A DNA stretch of 64,000 nt from positions 62,001 to 126,000 of the forward strand of contig NZ_BALM01000012.1 of the NCBI RefSeq assembly GCF_000614975.1, given 5' to 3'. The notes under the pieces are model-generated. The model was given only the letters and a program-made list of their open reading frames with translations, was not told the DNA's origin and did not search any database. The translations under genes and the position numbers were made by a program. This document shows positions 55,981 to 64,000 of this stretch, in pieces. Origin of the DNA: Shewanella marina JCM 15074 (lineage in GTDB: Bacteria > Pseudomonadota > Gammaproteobacteria > Enterobacterales > Shewanellaceae). How positions within the stretch are numbered: the stretch's first letter is position 1; every line of letters starts with the position of its first letter.

Positions 55981-56946
55981 ATGTATCAACCGACAGCTTA
56001 TAACAGCCAGAATTTTCAAAAGCAGGCGCATAAAGATGAGTCGAGTTTATTAAGAAAGCTAATGACGAAGGGGATACCATTTTCTTTTTCAGATACGAAT
56101 AAGTTTATTTCAATTAATAGCATAAAAGCGTTAACACCAAGCTTATTAGAAGAACAGAATGTAGATAAAATTGATTATTGGAATCATGAGTTTTTATGTA
56201 TTGAAGATGTTAATTATAAAATGAAAATTTACTTATGGCTTGTAGCTTTATCTAAAGTTGTTTTATATTTTGCTACTCCTATTGTTATTGTTTTATTAGC
56301 CATACCAGTTATTTTTAGTAGTGATACTTTAGATTATGAAGAGCTATTTTCTGTTGTAAAAGACTGTTTTATATATTTTATTTTTCCATGCTCGTTAATC
56401 ATAGGTCATTGGAAGTTAGTTCAATTAAATAATAAATTCTTATTTTCATTTTTTAGAGAATCCAAAAAAATATTCGAATTGAATCGACAAACTGGCATGG
56501 TGACTTTATATAAAGGCCGCAATAAGGTGCGTTTTAGTCATCCATTTATAGAGTTTGATTGTGTGTTGTTATCTTCCCCCAGTCACCAAGGTCATTTAAA
56601 TTACGTGCTGACCTTAGTCCATCGCTACCATAATTATTCAGTGGGAGTGCCCTTAAGCTCAATGCTTGGTGCTAATGAGATGGTGGGTGAATATGGGCGA
56701 TTATGGAATATGTTGCAGCGCTATATGGATGTCAGTAAACCTATGCCAGATATCTTAATTCTTGAGGCTGTTAGAGAACTTGACCCAACCACTGCTGCTT
56801 ATGATGCTAAGCATCCAAGAGATCCTTTTTATTGGCGCAATATGAGTGATGACGAGTATCTTGCTAAGTTAGCTGAAATTCAACAACTGCAAGAACAAGA
56901 TCCGGTTTATGGCAAGTCGATTAATATTTTTGAAGATGAATCTTAA
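55981..56946 (+). CDS. Putative immunity protein to the VasX-like effector (membrane protein)
   Basis: A 321-aa inner-membrane protein with two hydrophobic segments close together (about 85-112 and 125-145), the rest cytoplasmic. It starts 54 bp after the effector and ends the T6SS unit. It resembles DUF6708-type proteins (LNRQTGMVTLYKGRNKVRF, then DPFYWRNMSDDEYLAKL), which are often next to such effectors. In the V. cholerae order this is the place of TsiV2. The first third is more AT-rich than its neighbours, as immunity genes often are. Protection is inferred from position only. Confidence 0.72.
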   Translation: MYQPTAYNSQNFQKQAHKDESSLLRKLMTKGIPFSFSDTNKFISINSIKALTPSLLEEQNVDKIDYWNHEFLCIEDVNYKMKIYLWLVALSKVVLYFATPIVIVLLAIPVIFSSDTLDYEELFSVVKDCFIYFIFPCSLIIGHWKLVQLNNKFLFSFFRESKKIFELNRQTGMVTLYKGRNKVRFSHPFIEFDCVLLSSPSHQGHLNYVLTLVHRYHNYSVGVPLSSMLGANEMVGEYGRLWNMLQRYMDVSKPMPDILILEAVRELDPTTAAYDAKHPRDPFYWRNMSDDEYLAKLAEIQQLQEQDPVYGKSINIFEDES

Positions 56947-57028
56947 GGTATGAGCTGATCGTTTTTGATTATATGTGCTATTAGCTGCACAACGTTGATA
57001 GGCAATAAAATCATAATGCAGCTAATAA

Positions 57029-57053
57029 CAAAAAGGGCGCTTAATGCGCCCTT
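57029..57053 (-). terminator. Terminator of the porin gene
   Basis: AAGGGCGC and GCGCCCTT form a perfect 8-bp stem around TTAAT; on the minus strand it runs into TTTTT. It may also stop plus-strand T6SS transcription. Confidence 0.9.
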
Positions 57054-57080
57054 AATCATTCAACATCTTAATTTAATAGA

Positions 57081-58199
57081 TTAGAAGTAGTAACCTACGT
57101 TGATGTTGAAAGTCTTGTCCCAATGGTTTTGCTCTGTAGTTGGTGCTAGACCAATACCAGGGCCACGGCCGTTAGTCCAAGAGTTCTTACCTAGAACGAA
57201 GTCAGCTTGAGCGAAGATTGGACCAGCTGAAACTGCAACACCTGTTGCGTTCTGGTATGTATCAGAGAACTGTGCTTCTTCTGGTGTTAATAAGTTAAAG
57301 TCGTTGTAGATCTTAACGAAACCAAATGAAGTAGGGATAGTCTTGTATACGTTAACAATGTAAAGCTGTGCTTCACTTGCGATTTCGTATGCGCTACCGC
57401 CAGCTGCTAGTGCAATAGTGTCACGAGGCTGGTTAGCATTGAACTCGTAATGCATTGCCTGAGCTTGTACGCCCCAACCGTTGTAAGTTGAGTCTAAGTG
57501 TAGTGCGTAAGCAAAACGGTCACCGTCTTTCTTCGTTACGCTATCGTATAACTGACCACCTTGAACCGAGCCACCTAGGATAGTGCGGCCATTTTCGTAG
57601 TTGATTGTATAAGTTTGACGAATGTTAAACTGGTTAGTTTCTTCGTTGCTGTACTCAGTACCGTTTACTTCACCAGTAAATACGTTAGCAGAGTAGCTCT
57701 TCTTCTCTGTAGGAGAGTATTCAGAACCTTTGAAGAATGCGATGTCTGTGTTCCAACCGTTACGAGCGTAAACGAACTTAGCACCCATGTCGAAATGGTC
57801 TTCAAAGCCCATGTAGTAACCAATGCTTGACCACCATGAGTTAGAAATCATACCTGGGTTACCAAATGGTACCTGAGTTAGACCCACTTGTACTTGCATA
57901 TGGTCGTTTACGTCATAGAAGCCGTAACCGTACTTAATGAAGTCAACGCCTGATTTGAAACGGTATTCTGCAGCGATACCAAAATCATCTTTTTTACCAG
58001 AGATATTGATTGTTGCTACGTCAAAACGGAAATCACCGTATTTGTTTTCGCTGTCTTTGTTGAATTCGTTATAAGCATAGTTACCACGAACCGAACCACC
58101 AAATTTAAAACCATCTTCTTCTGTTGCAGCTTGTGCACTGAAACCCGTTAAGGTGATTGCTGAAGCAACTAGAGATAACAAGAACTTTTTATTAGACAT
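57081..58199 (-). CDS. Outer-membrane porin-like beta-barrel protein
   Basis: A 372-aa precursor with a signal peptide (residues 1-24, ending SAQAA). The mature part alternates short polar turns and amphipathic strands (GFKFGGSVRGNYAYN, FGIAAEYRFK, NVGYYF end) and finishes in phenylalanine, as outer-membrane barrels do. It resembles porins with substrate-selective channels, but no selectivity can be read. Its 615-bp leader, shared with the aminotransferase gene, carries up to three CRP-like sites, so carbon-source control is likely. Confidence 0.85.
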   Translation of the reverse strand: MSNKKFLLSLVASAITLTGFSAQAATEEDGFKFGGSVRGNYAYNEFNKDSENKYGDFRFDVATINISGKKDDFGIAAEYRFKSGVDFIKYGYGFYDVNDHMQVQVGLTQVPFGNPGMISNSWWSSIGYYMGFEDHFDMGAKFVYARNGWNTDIAFFKGSEYSPTEKKSYSANVFTGEVNGTEYSNEETNQFNIRQTYTINYENGRTILGGSVQGGQLYDSVTKKDGDRFAYALHLDSTYNGWGVQAQAMHYEFNANQPRDTIALAAGGSAYEIASEAQLYIVNVYKTIPTSFGFVKIYNDFNLLTPEEAQFSDTYQNATGVAVSAGPIFAQADFVLGKNSWTNGRGPGIGLAPTTEQNHWDKTFNINVGYYF

Positions 58200-58379
58200 T
58201 TTAATTACCTGTGCCTTGGATCTGATGAGTTCGTAAGGCTTATGTTGTAAGTATTAAGCGAGTTAATCGTTTGGTCGGCGATATATCACCATTCCGTGGC
58301 TCAGATTCTATGGGGTTTTTATCGAAATGCAGCGTAATTGTTTGAGAAGTTGCGAACTTGATTATGTTATTAACTCAAG

Positions 58380-58395
58380 TGTGAACAGTGTCACA
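58380..58395. promoter_or_regulatory. Perfect CRP site
   Basis: TGTGAACAGTGTCACA is an exact TGTGA-N6-TCACA match, 181 bp before the porin start. Confidence 0.7.
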
Positions 58396-58591
58396 TATAT
58401 GATTTATTTAAATGTTAAATTGGCGGGTTTGGTTTTGGCTAAATGTAAACTGAATGGTTGTTTTTATTTGCCTTATTATTGCATTTATTAGTGACAGCTC
58501 AATAAGAAAGATCATATTTAACACTGATGTATCAAGATGTATCAAAAAGTAATCGAATTAGATTGAATTTAATTACTTGCGTGATTGCTAA

Positions 58592-58607
58592 TGTGAACTA
58601 GATCACT
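58592..58607. promoter_or_regulatory. CRP-like site
   Basis: TGTGAACTAGATCACT, one mismatch to TGTGA-N6-TCACA. About 208 bp before the aminotransferase start. Confidence 0.55.
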
Positions 58608-58609
58608 CA

Positions 58610-58625
58610 TTTGAATTGTGTCACA
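58610..58625. promoter_or_regulatory. CRP-like site adjacent to the previous one
   Basis: TTTGAATTGTGTCACA, one mismatch to TGTGA-N6-TCACA. Its centre is 18 bp from the 58592 site, so the two occupy nearly the same region. Confidence 0.5.
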
Positions 58626-58814
58626 TCATTAACTTTTCAATTGAACTTTTAACTCGATCTTAAAATAAGATTAAAAAGAGGTTTAAGGGATCTAATTATA
58701 AGTCGATATTGTCATTTTTAGTTGCCTTGTTTACTTAGGCTTGTTTGGGTTTTTGTCTTGACTTTAGTGTGGCCGATTAATAGTCTGATTCTTAAATAAT
58801 TAAGGCGAAAAATA

Positions 58815-59915
58815 ATGCAAATAGAATATCAATTAAAACCCTTAGAGCAGCGCCGTACAGAACCTTTTATTCCTGAGTCAAATGTTGGTTTCGGTTTGCT
58901 AAGAACTGATCATATGTTTTTAATGGACTACCGTGATGGCCAATGGCAAGACCCTCGTATCGTGCCATATGGACCATTTGAAATTTTCCCCGGTAATATG
59001 ACCTTGCATTACGGGCAGTCTATTTTTGAAGGCGCTAAAGCTTTTTTGCATGATGATGGTGAGATTTACACTTTCCGTATTGATCAAAATGCAGCTCGTT
59101 TAAATCGCTCTGCTGAGATTGTTTGTATTCCCGAAATTGATCCGAAGTGGCAACTTGCAGGCATACGCGCACTTATTGATGTTGATCGTTTATGGTTCCC
59201 GCAGCAGCAAGGTGCATGTCTTTATATTCGGCCTTTTATTTTTGCGACCGAAGATAAGTTGTCGGTATCGCCAAGTAAGAGTTATACCTTCTGTGTGATG
59301 CTAAGTCCTAGTGGGGCTTATTATGGTGATAGTTTCGATAAGACCATTCGTTTGCTGATTACAAAGAAATATCACCGTGCAGTATCTGGTGGTACGGGTG
59401 AGTCAAAAGCAGCGGGTAACTACGCTGCATCTTTACGTGCCGGTAAGGCTGCTGCTGAACATGGCGCTGCTCAGGTACTTTATCTGGATTCAACTAATAC
59501 CCAAATTGAAGAAGTTGGGGCAATGAATCATTTCCATGTTCGTAAAGATGGCACCGTGGTCATTCCTACATTCACGGATACGATTTTAAAATCAATCACA
59601 TCACGTTCAATTTTAGATCTAGGTGACATCTTGGGCTTAAACGTCGTACAAGAAACGGTCATGCTTGATCAGTTTATTGCCGATATTGAAGCGGGTGAGA
59701 TTATTGAGGCTGGTGGCTTTGGTACGGCTGCGGTGGTTTCTCCCGTTGGCAGTTATATTTTTGAAGATGGTCGTATTGTGACTGTTGGCGATGGTGAAGT
59801 GGGGCAATACACTAAACGCATGTATAAAGTCTTAACTGATATTCAGCAGGGCAAGTTAGCTGGGCCTGATGGTTGGATGACTAAAGTTGAGCGGCATGAA
59901 ACCATTTCAAAATAG
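58815..59915 (+). CDS. ilvE: Branched-chain amino acid aminotransferase
   Basis: A 366-aa fold-type IV PLP enzyme. It carries MTLHYGQSIFEGAKAF near residue 60, CLYIRPFIFATED near 136 and the PLP lysine in GGTGESKAAGNYAASLRAGK near 200, then EVGAMNHF and the C-terminal GTAAVVSPVG. It transfers amino groups between 2-oxoglutarate and leucine, isoleucine or valine. The length is that of the long BCAT2-like group. Isoleucine and valine breakdown yields propionyl-CoA, which would feed the neighbouring methylcitrate operon; this is an inference from proximity. A strong terminator follows. Confidence 0.93.
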   Translation: MQIEYQLKPLEQRRTEPFIPESNVGFGLLRTDHMFLMDYRDGQWQDPRIVPYGPFEIFPGNMTLHYGQSIFEGAKAFLHDDGEIYTFRIDQNAARLNRSAEIVCIPEIDPKWQLAGIRALIDVDRLWFPQQQGACLYIRPFIFATEDKLSVSPSKSYTFCVMLSPSGAYYGDSFDKTIRLLITKKYHRAVSGGTGESKAAGNYAASLRAGKAAAEHGAAQVLYLDSTNTQIEEVGAMNHFHVRKDGTVVIPTFTDTILKSITSRSILDLGDILGLNVVQETVMLDQFIADIEAGEIIEAGGFGTAAVVSPVGSYIFEDGRIVTVGDGEVGQYTKRMYKVLTDIQQGKLAGPDGWMTKVERHETISK

Positions 59916-59937
59916 TGATTTGATTGGTTGAATTCGT

Positions 59938-59969
59938 AGCGGTGATAACTCGGTTATCACCGCTTTTTT
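59938..59969 (+). terminator. Intrinsic terminator after ilvE
   Basis: AGCGGTGATAAC and GTTATCACCGCT form a perfect 12-bp stem around TCG followed by T6. It also lies just after the prpD stop on the other strand, where the T-run is lacking. Confidence 0.95.
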
Positions 59970-59989
59970 GTATTGTTATTATCTAACGT

Positions 59990-61434
59990 TTAGATATAAA
60001 ACAGTGACATAAACTCAGATACTGGGAGTTTCTCTAACTGTTGTTGATCTTGGCATAGTTCAAATATGGTTGTACTTTGCTTAGCAGGGAAGCGCGTTGC
60101 TAAGTTATTTTTAAACTTCTGTTCAAGTAATGGGATACCTTCTTCACGGCGACGGCGATGACCCACTGGATATTCAACTTCAATCTTGTCTGTGCTGGTA
60201 CCATCTTTAAAGAAGATTTGGATGGCATTGGCAATAGAGCGTTTATCTGCATCAAGATAGTCTTGGCTATAACGTTTATCTTCTTCCACATGCATTTTTT
60301 CTCGTAATGCATCAATGCGCGGGTCAGCAGCCACGCCATCTTCATAGTGTTCTGCAATTAAATGGCCAAATACCAATGGGACTGCGACCATATACTGTAG
60401 GCAGTGATCTCGATCGGCAGGGTTATTTAATTGACCTTGCTTGGAGATGATTCGGATCGCGGACTCATGGGTGGTCAGCACAATTTTATCAATATCATCT
60501 AAGCGATGTTTAACTTGTTGATGTAACTTGTAAGCACACTCTACTGCGGTTTGTGCATGAAACTCTGCTGGGTAAGATATTTTGAACAGAATATTTTCCA
60601 TTACATAGCTTTCATAAGGCTGAGTGAATTCAAATTCTCTGCCTTTAAATAGCACATCATAAAACCCCCAACCCGGCGCTGATAACACTCCTGGGTAGCC
60701 CATTTCACCTGTCATTGTGATCATGGCTAAACGCACCGCACGTGATGTAGCATCACCTGCAGCCCACGATTTACGCGAACCGGCATTGGGCGCATGGCGA
60801 TAGGTACGTAATGACTGACCATCAACCATGCCTGTGAAACCGCATCAATAACTTGCTCTTTTGTGCCGCCAAGCATATGTGTGATAACTGCAGTAGAAGC
60901 GACTTTAACCAGTACCACATGATCTAAACCGACGCGGTTGTAGCTATTTTCTAACGCCAATACACCTTGAATTTCATGGGCTTTAATCATGTAGGTAAGC
61001 ACATCTTTCATGGTTAAAGGGGCTTTACCTTCGCTAATATTCTTTTGCGAGAGGTAGTCTGCAACAGCCAAAATCCCCCCTAAGTTGTCTGATGGATGGC
61101 CCCATTCAGCTGCAAGCCATGTATCGTTGTAATCAAGCCAACGGATAAGTGCGCCGATATCCCACGCTGCTTTGACGGGATCAAGTAGTAATTGCGTGCC
61201 CGGTACGCGCACGCCATGTGGTACGACTGTACCCGGTACAATGGGACCTAAATGTTTAGTACATTCAGGAAAACGTAGTGCTAATAAACCACAGCCTAAG
61301 GTATCGATAAGGCAATTACGCGCAGTTTGATAGGCTTCATTACTGGTTATTTGATAGTCACAAACATAATTAGCAATATCCACTAAGACCTGATCTGGAT
61401 CGGGACGGACATTGGTTTCAACATTGGCTGACAT
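59990..61434 (-). pseudogene. prpD: 2-methylcitrate dehydratase PrpD, frameshifted
   Basis: A MmgE/PrpD-family enzyme of about 481 aa that dehydrates 2-methylcitrate in propionate breakdown. The first frame starts at 61434 with signature [21 protein letters not shown] and [30 protein letters not shown]; it departs from the family after AVSQAW near 60827. The second frame resumes [33 protein letters not shown] and reads to 59990. Adding one G (TGG to TGGG at the AW codon) gives [15 protein letters not shown]. Everything else is intact, so a base-call error is likely. Confidence 0.92.
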
Positions 61435-61458
61435 AGTGCTTCCTTTTACTGTTAATGT

Positions 61459-62583
61459 TTATCGTTGTGCTATTGGCATAACTGCACGTGGTGATTCACC
61501 GATATAATCGGCACTTGGACGGATAATTCGATTATTGGCGCGCTGTTCCATCACATGCGCAGCCCAGCCTGTTACTCTTGAACAGACAAATATCGGGGTA
61601 AATAGATGGGTCGGAATCCCCATAAAGTGATAGGCACTGGCATGGAAGAAATCAGCATTACAAAATAGTTTTTTCTCGCGCCACATGACGGCTTCACAGA
61701 CTTCCGATACGCGATATAAACGGTCATCACCATATTCACCTGCTAACTCTTTTGACCATTTTTTGATGATGGCATTACGTGGATCTGACTCGCTATAAAT
61801 GGCATGACCAAAGCCCATAATCTTGTCTTTACGCGCAAGCATATTCATGATGGTTTGCTCTGCGTGTTGTTCATCAGCTAGAGGCTCAATTAATGCCATT
61901 GCTGCTTCATTGGCACCGCCATGCAATGGACCACGTAGCGAGCCAATTGCACCTGTAATACAAGAATGCATATCCGATAGGGTGGATGCACAAACTCTGG
62001 CAGTGAAGGTTGAGGCATTAAATTCATGTTCAGCGTAGAGAATTAACGACACATCCATCACTTTTGTGTGTAATGCTGAAGGCTTTTTACCATGTAATAG
62101 ATGCAGGAAGTGTGCGCCTATTTGCTCGTCATCGGTAACGGTATTGATACGTACACCATGATGACTAAAGCGATACCAATAACAGATAATAGATGGGAAG
62201 GCGGCAAGTAAACGATTACTGATCAGCTGTTGTTGATTAAAGTCTTGTTCAGGTTCTAAATTACCGAGCATTGAACAACCTGTACGCATCACATCCATTG
62301 GATGAGCATTAGCAGGTATACGCTCTAATACTTCTTTAAGTGCTTGTGGTAAATCACGCATCGATTTTAATAATTGGCGGTAATCGATAAGTTGTTGTTG
62401 ATTAGGAAGCTCGCCATAAAAAATAAGATAAGCCACTTCTTCAAAAGTTGCATTGTTACTTAGGTCTTCAATATCGTAGCCTCGATAGGTGAGACCTGAG
62501 CCAGAAACGCCAACGGTACAAAGTGCTGTAGTTCCTGCACTTTGCCCTCTGAGTCCTGCACCCGCTAATGTTTTATCTACCAT
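61459..62583 (-). CDS. prpC: 2-methylcitrate synthase
   Basis: A 374-aa citrate-synthase-family enzyme condensing propionyl-CoA with oxaloacetate. N-terminal GLRGQSAGTTALCTVGVSGSGLTYRGYDIEDL is the PrpC type; the catalytic His/Asp set is seen in GSLRGPLHGGANEAA near 223, IMGFGHAIY near 262 and HAYHFMGIPT near 315. Complete. It lies 24 bp before prpD and 88 bp after prpB. Confidence 0.96.
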   Translation of the reverse strand: MVDKTLAGAGLRGQSAGTTALCTVGVSGSGLTYRGYDIEDLSNNATFEEVAYLIFYGELPNQQQLIDYRQLLKSMRDLPQALKEVLERIPANAHPMDVMRTGCSMLGNLEPEQDFNQQQLISNRLLAAFPSIICYWYRFSHHGVRINTVTDDEQIGAHFLHLLHGKKPSALHTKVMDVSLILYAEHEFNASTFTARVCASTLSDMHSCITGAIGSLRGPLHGGANEAAMALIEPLADEQHAEQTIMNMLARKDKIMGFGHAIYSESDPRNAIIKKWSKELAGEYGDDRLYRVSEVCEAVMWREKKLFCNADFFHASAYHFMGIPTHLFTPIFVCSRVTGWAAHVMEQRANNRIIRPSADYIGESPRAVMPIAQR

Positions 62584-62671
62584 TGTTATTCCCTTATTTT
62601 GTTGTTCGCTGCTTAGTCACAAGCAATCAGTAACTACAAGGCGTCATCCTTTACTGACACGGCTATAAAGC

Positions 62672-63550
62672 TTATTTATCTTGCTCGAATAGTTGATCTA
62701 GTTTTTGCTCAAAATCGTGATAACCCAGTGTTTGATATAGCTCATCACGGCTTTGCATTATGGGCAGTACATCGCGCTGATGGCCGCTTTGAATAATGGC
62801 ATTCATCACTCTTAATGCAGCTTGGTTAGCTGCTCTAAAACTGCTGAGTGGATACAGCACCATATCAACACCAACATCAGCAAGCTGTTGTTTATTAAAT
62901 AGTTCGGTTTTGCCAAACTCAGTCATATTGGCGAGAATCGGGGCGTTAACCTGCGCTTTAAACTGTTCGTATTGTGGTAATTCAGTGAGGGCTTCTGCGA
63001 AAATCATATCGGCTCCTGCTGCAATATAAGCATTAGCCCTATCGATGCCTGCTTGTAATCCTTCACCAGCGACTGCATCTGTACGAGCCATAATGACAAA
63101 GTTTTCGTCAGTACGAGCATCCACTGCGGCTTTAATTCTATCGACCATTTCTGCACTGCTAACAATGGCTTTATTGGGGCGATGACCACAACGTTTTTGA
63201 GCTACTTGATCTTCAATGTGCACCGCTGCTACACCGGCTTTTTCAAACTCTTTGATGGTACGGGCAATATTGAATGCACCGCCCCAGCCTGTATCTATAT
63301 CGACAAGTAAGGGTAACTTGCTAGCGGAGGTAATACGGCTTGCATCAATAAGAACATCACTCATTGAGGTCATGCCTAAATCGGGTAATCCATATGAAGC
63401 GTTGGCAACGCCAGCGCCTGAGAGATAAAGTGCTTGAAAACCAGCTTGTTCAGCCATCAATGCAAAATAGGCATTGGTCGTGCCCATTATTTGTAGTGGA
63501 TGATGTTGTTTTACTGCTTGTCTAAATGCATATCCGGCACTGTGGTTCAT
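62672..63550 (-). CDS. prpB: 2-methylisocitrate lyase
   Basis: A 292-aa isocitrate-lyase-superfamily enzyme that splits 2-methylisocitrate into pyruvate and succinate. It shows [22 protein letters not shown] near residue 39, DIDTGWGG near 84 (metal-binding Asp), [15 protein letters not shown] near 115 with the catalytic KRCGH loop, and ARTDA near 155. Start ATG 63550 is 11 bp after the GntR gene. Complete. Confidence 0.97.
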   Translation of the reverse strand: MNHSAGYAFRQAVKQHHPLQIMGTTNAYFALMAEQAGFQALYLSGAGVANASYGLPDLGMTSMSDVLIDASRITSASKLPLLVDIDTGWGGAFNIARTIKEFEKAGVAAVHIEDQVAQKRCGHRPNKAIVSSAEMVDRIKAAVDARTDENFVIMARTDAVAGEGLQAGIDRANAYIAAGADMIFAEALTELPQYEQFKAQVNAPILANMTEFGKTELFNKQQLADVGVDMVLYPLSSFRAANQAALRVMNAIIQSGHQRDVLPIMQSRDELYQTLGYHDFEQKLDQLFEQDK

Positions 63551-63561
63551 AAATATATTCC

Positions 63562-64000
63562 TTATAACTGTGCTGAGGTAAATGGTTCTATCTGCTGTAG
63601 GCGCAGTACGGCTTTCTGGCGGCCACGTTCAATGTGTCGCCGCATTAATAGCCCTGCTAGTTCTCCATCTGCATTGGCAATGGCGGTATAAATTTGTTGA
63701 TGCTCAGCAATAGCTTGAGTCGGTTTGATACCGCTAGAACATTGGTATCGGTACATGCGTAATAGGTGATACAAACCATCAATTAACGTCCGTCGTAGAT
63801 GCTGATTGCCGCTGGCATGGATGATTTGATAGTGGAAATCGATATCACCTTGCTGCTGAAAATCGAAGTCATCATTTTGTAAGGCGTGTTGTTGGTATTG
63901 AATGAGGGTGGCTAATTGCTGTAATTGTTGAGCGCTAATATGGATTGCAGCAAGTTCGCAAGCCATGCTTTCTAATGTACTGCGTAGCGCATATAGCTCA
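63562..64000 (-). CDS. GntR-family (FCD) regulator, C-terminal part, cut by the window edge
   Basis: The visible 145 codons are the FCD ligand-binding domain of a GntR/FadR-type repressor ([20 protein letters not shown], then [19 protein letters not shown] and [31 protein letters not shown]). The DNA-binding half lies beyond the right edge; the frame is open to 64000. It starts the prpB-prpC-prpD operon, 11 bp before prpB, and probably represses it in the absence of a methylcitrate-pathway intermediate. Confidence 0.85.
   Translation of the reverse strand, partial: ELYALRSTLESMACELAAIHISAQQLQQLATLIQYQQHALQNDDFDFQQQGDIDFHYQIIHASGNQHLRRTLIDGLYHLLRMYRYQCSSGIKPTQAIAEHQQIYTAIANADGELAGLLMRRHIERGRQKAVLRLQQIEPFTSAQL

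Larger units (their letters stand above)
58200..58814. other. Long divergent control region between porin and aminotransferase
   Basis: A 615-bp region without a gene. It carries one perfect and two near-perfect CRP sites (58380, 58592, 58610) and AT-rich stretches, the expected layout of a divergent promoter under catabolite or respiratory control. Confidence 0.65.

Noticed and set aside
28456..56946. Contractile prophage or tailocin
   Set aside because: Presence of TssJ, TssK, TssL, TssM, ClpV, Hcp and VasH identifies a T6SS; no tail fibre, lysis or capsid genes.

Overview
The window looks like a chromosomal segment of a marine, facultatively anaerobic gammaproteobacterium, most likely Shewanella or a close relative. 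This rests on gene content and order: a periplasmic flavocytochrome-type reductase with a separate tetraheme cytochrome, srkA next to dsbA, a DUF3630-like protein before srkA, a GntR-prpB-prpC block, zapB, and moderate-to-low GC. No rRNA, tRNA, CRISPR array, insertion sequence or prophage was seen.

Layout. 1-5107: arginine deiminase pathway arcA-arcC-arcB-arcD, with a likely ArgR box and a hairpin-rich leader. 5108-8759: a 513-bp AT-rich gap, then a DMT exporter and an MHS-type MFS transporter facing a convergent AraC regulator. 8968-18398: housekeeping and small conserved genes (YkvA/DUF1232, a secreted protein, YggL, S9 peptidase, YgbA, DsrE-like, a membrane-anchored protein with an Ala-Val-Glu tandem repeat, a small lipoprotein, SelO, a DUF3630-like protein, SrkA). 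18569-23587: dsbA, a 73-aa unknown, zapB, an NhaC-family antiporter (frameshifted), an alpha/beta hydrolase and an MSHA-type pilin. 23659-27729: a periplasmic cupin, a tetraheme cytochrome c, a Tat-exported flavoprotein reductase subunit (frameshifted) and a divergent TetR regulator (frameshifted). 28456-56946: a complete type VI secretion system ending in an Hcp-VgrG-DUF4123-effector-immunity block. 57081-64000: an outer-membrane porin, a branched-chain aminotransferase and a methylcitrate-cycle operon (prpD frameshifted, prpC, prpB, GntR regulator cut by the window edge).

How the genes work together. The arc genes turn arginine into ornithine, CO2, ammonia and ATP, with ArcD exchanging the two amino acids. 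The T6SS carries baseplate, sheath, tube, membrane-complex and ClpV genes, a sigma-54 activator (VasH-like) and, just before hcp, a near-consensus sigma-54 promoter. Gene order matches the Vibrio cholerae large cluster, with a VasW/VasX/TsiV2-like toxin module attached. The cupin and the reductase operon share a TCACG-N25-CGTGA element, so they are probably one regulon controlled by the adjacent TetR protein. A testable idea is that the cupin releases an unsaturated acid (for example acrylate from DMSP) which the periplasmic reductase uses as an electron acceptor.

Quality warning. Four genes (nhaC-like, flavoprotein, tetR, prpD) are each broken by what looks like one missing base, and tssE may be a fifth. 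In three of the four the loss can be placed in a short G or C run. The shared pattern suggests base-call errors rather than independent gene decay.
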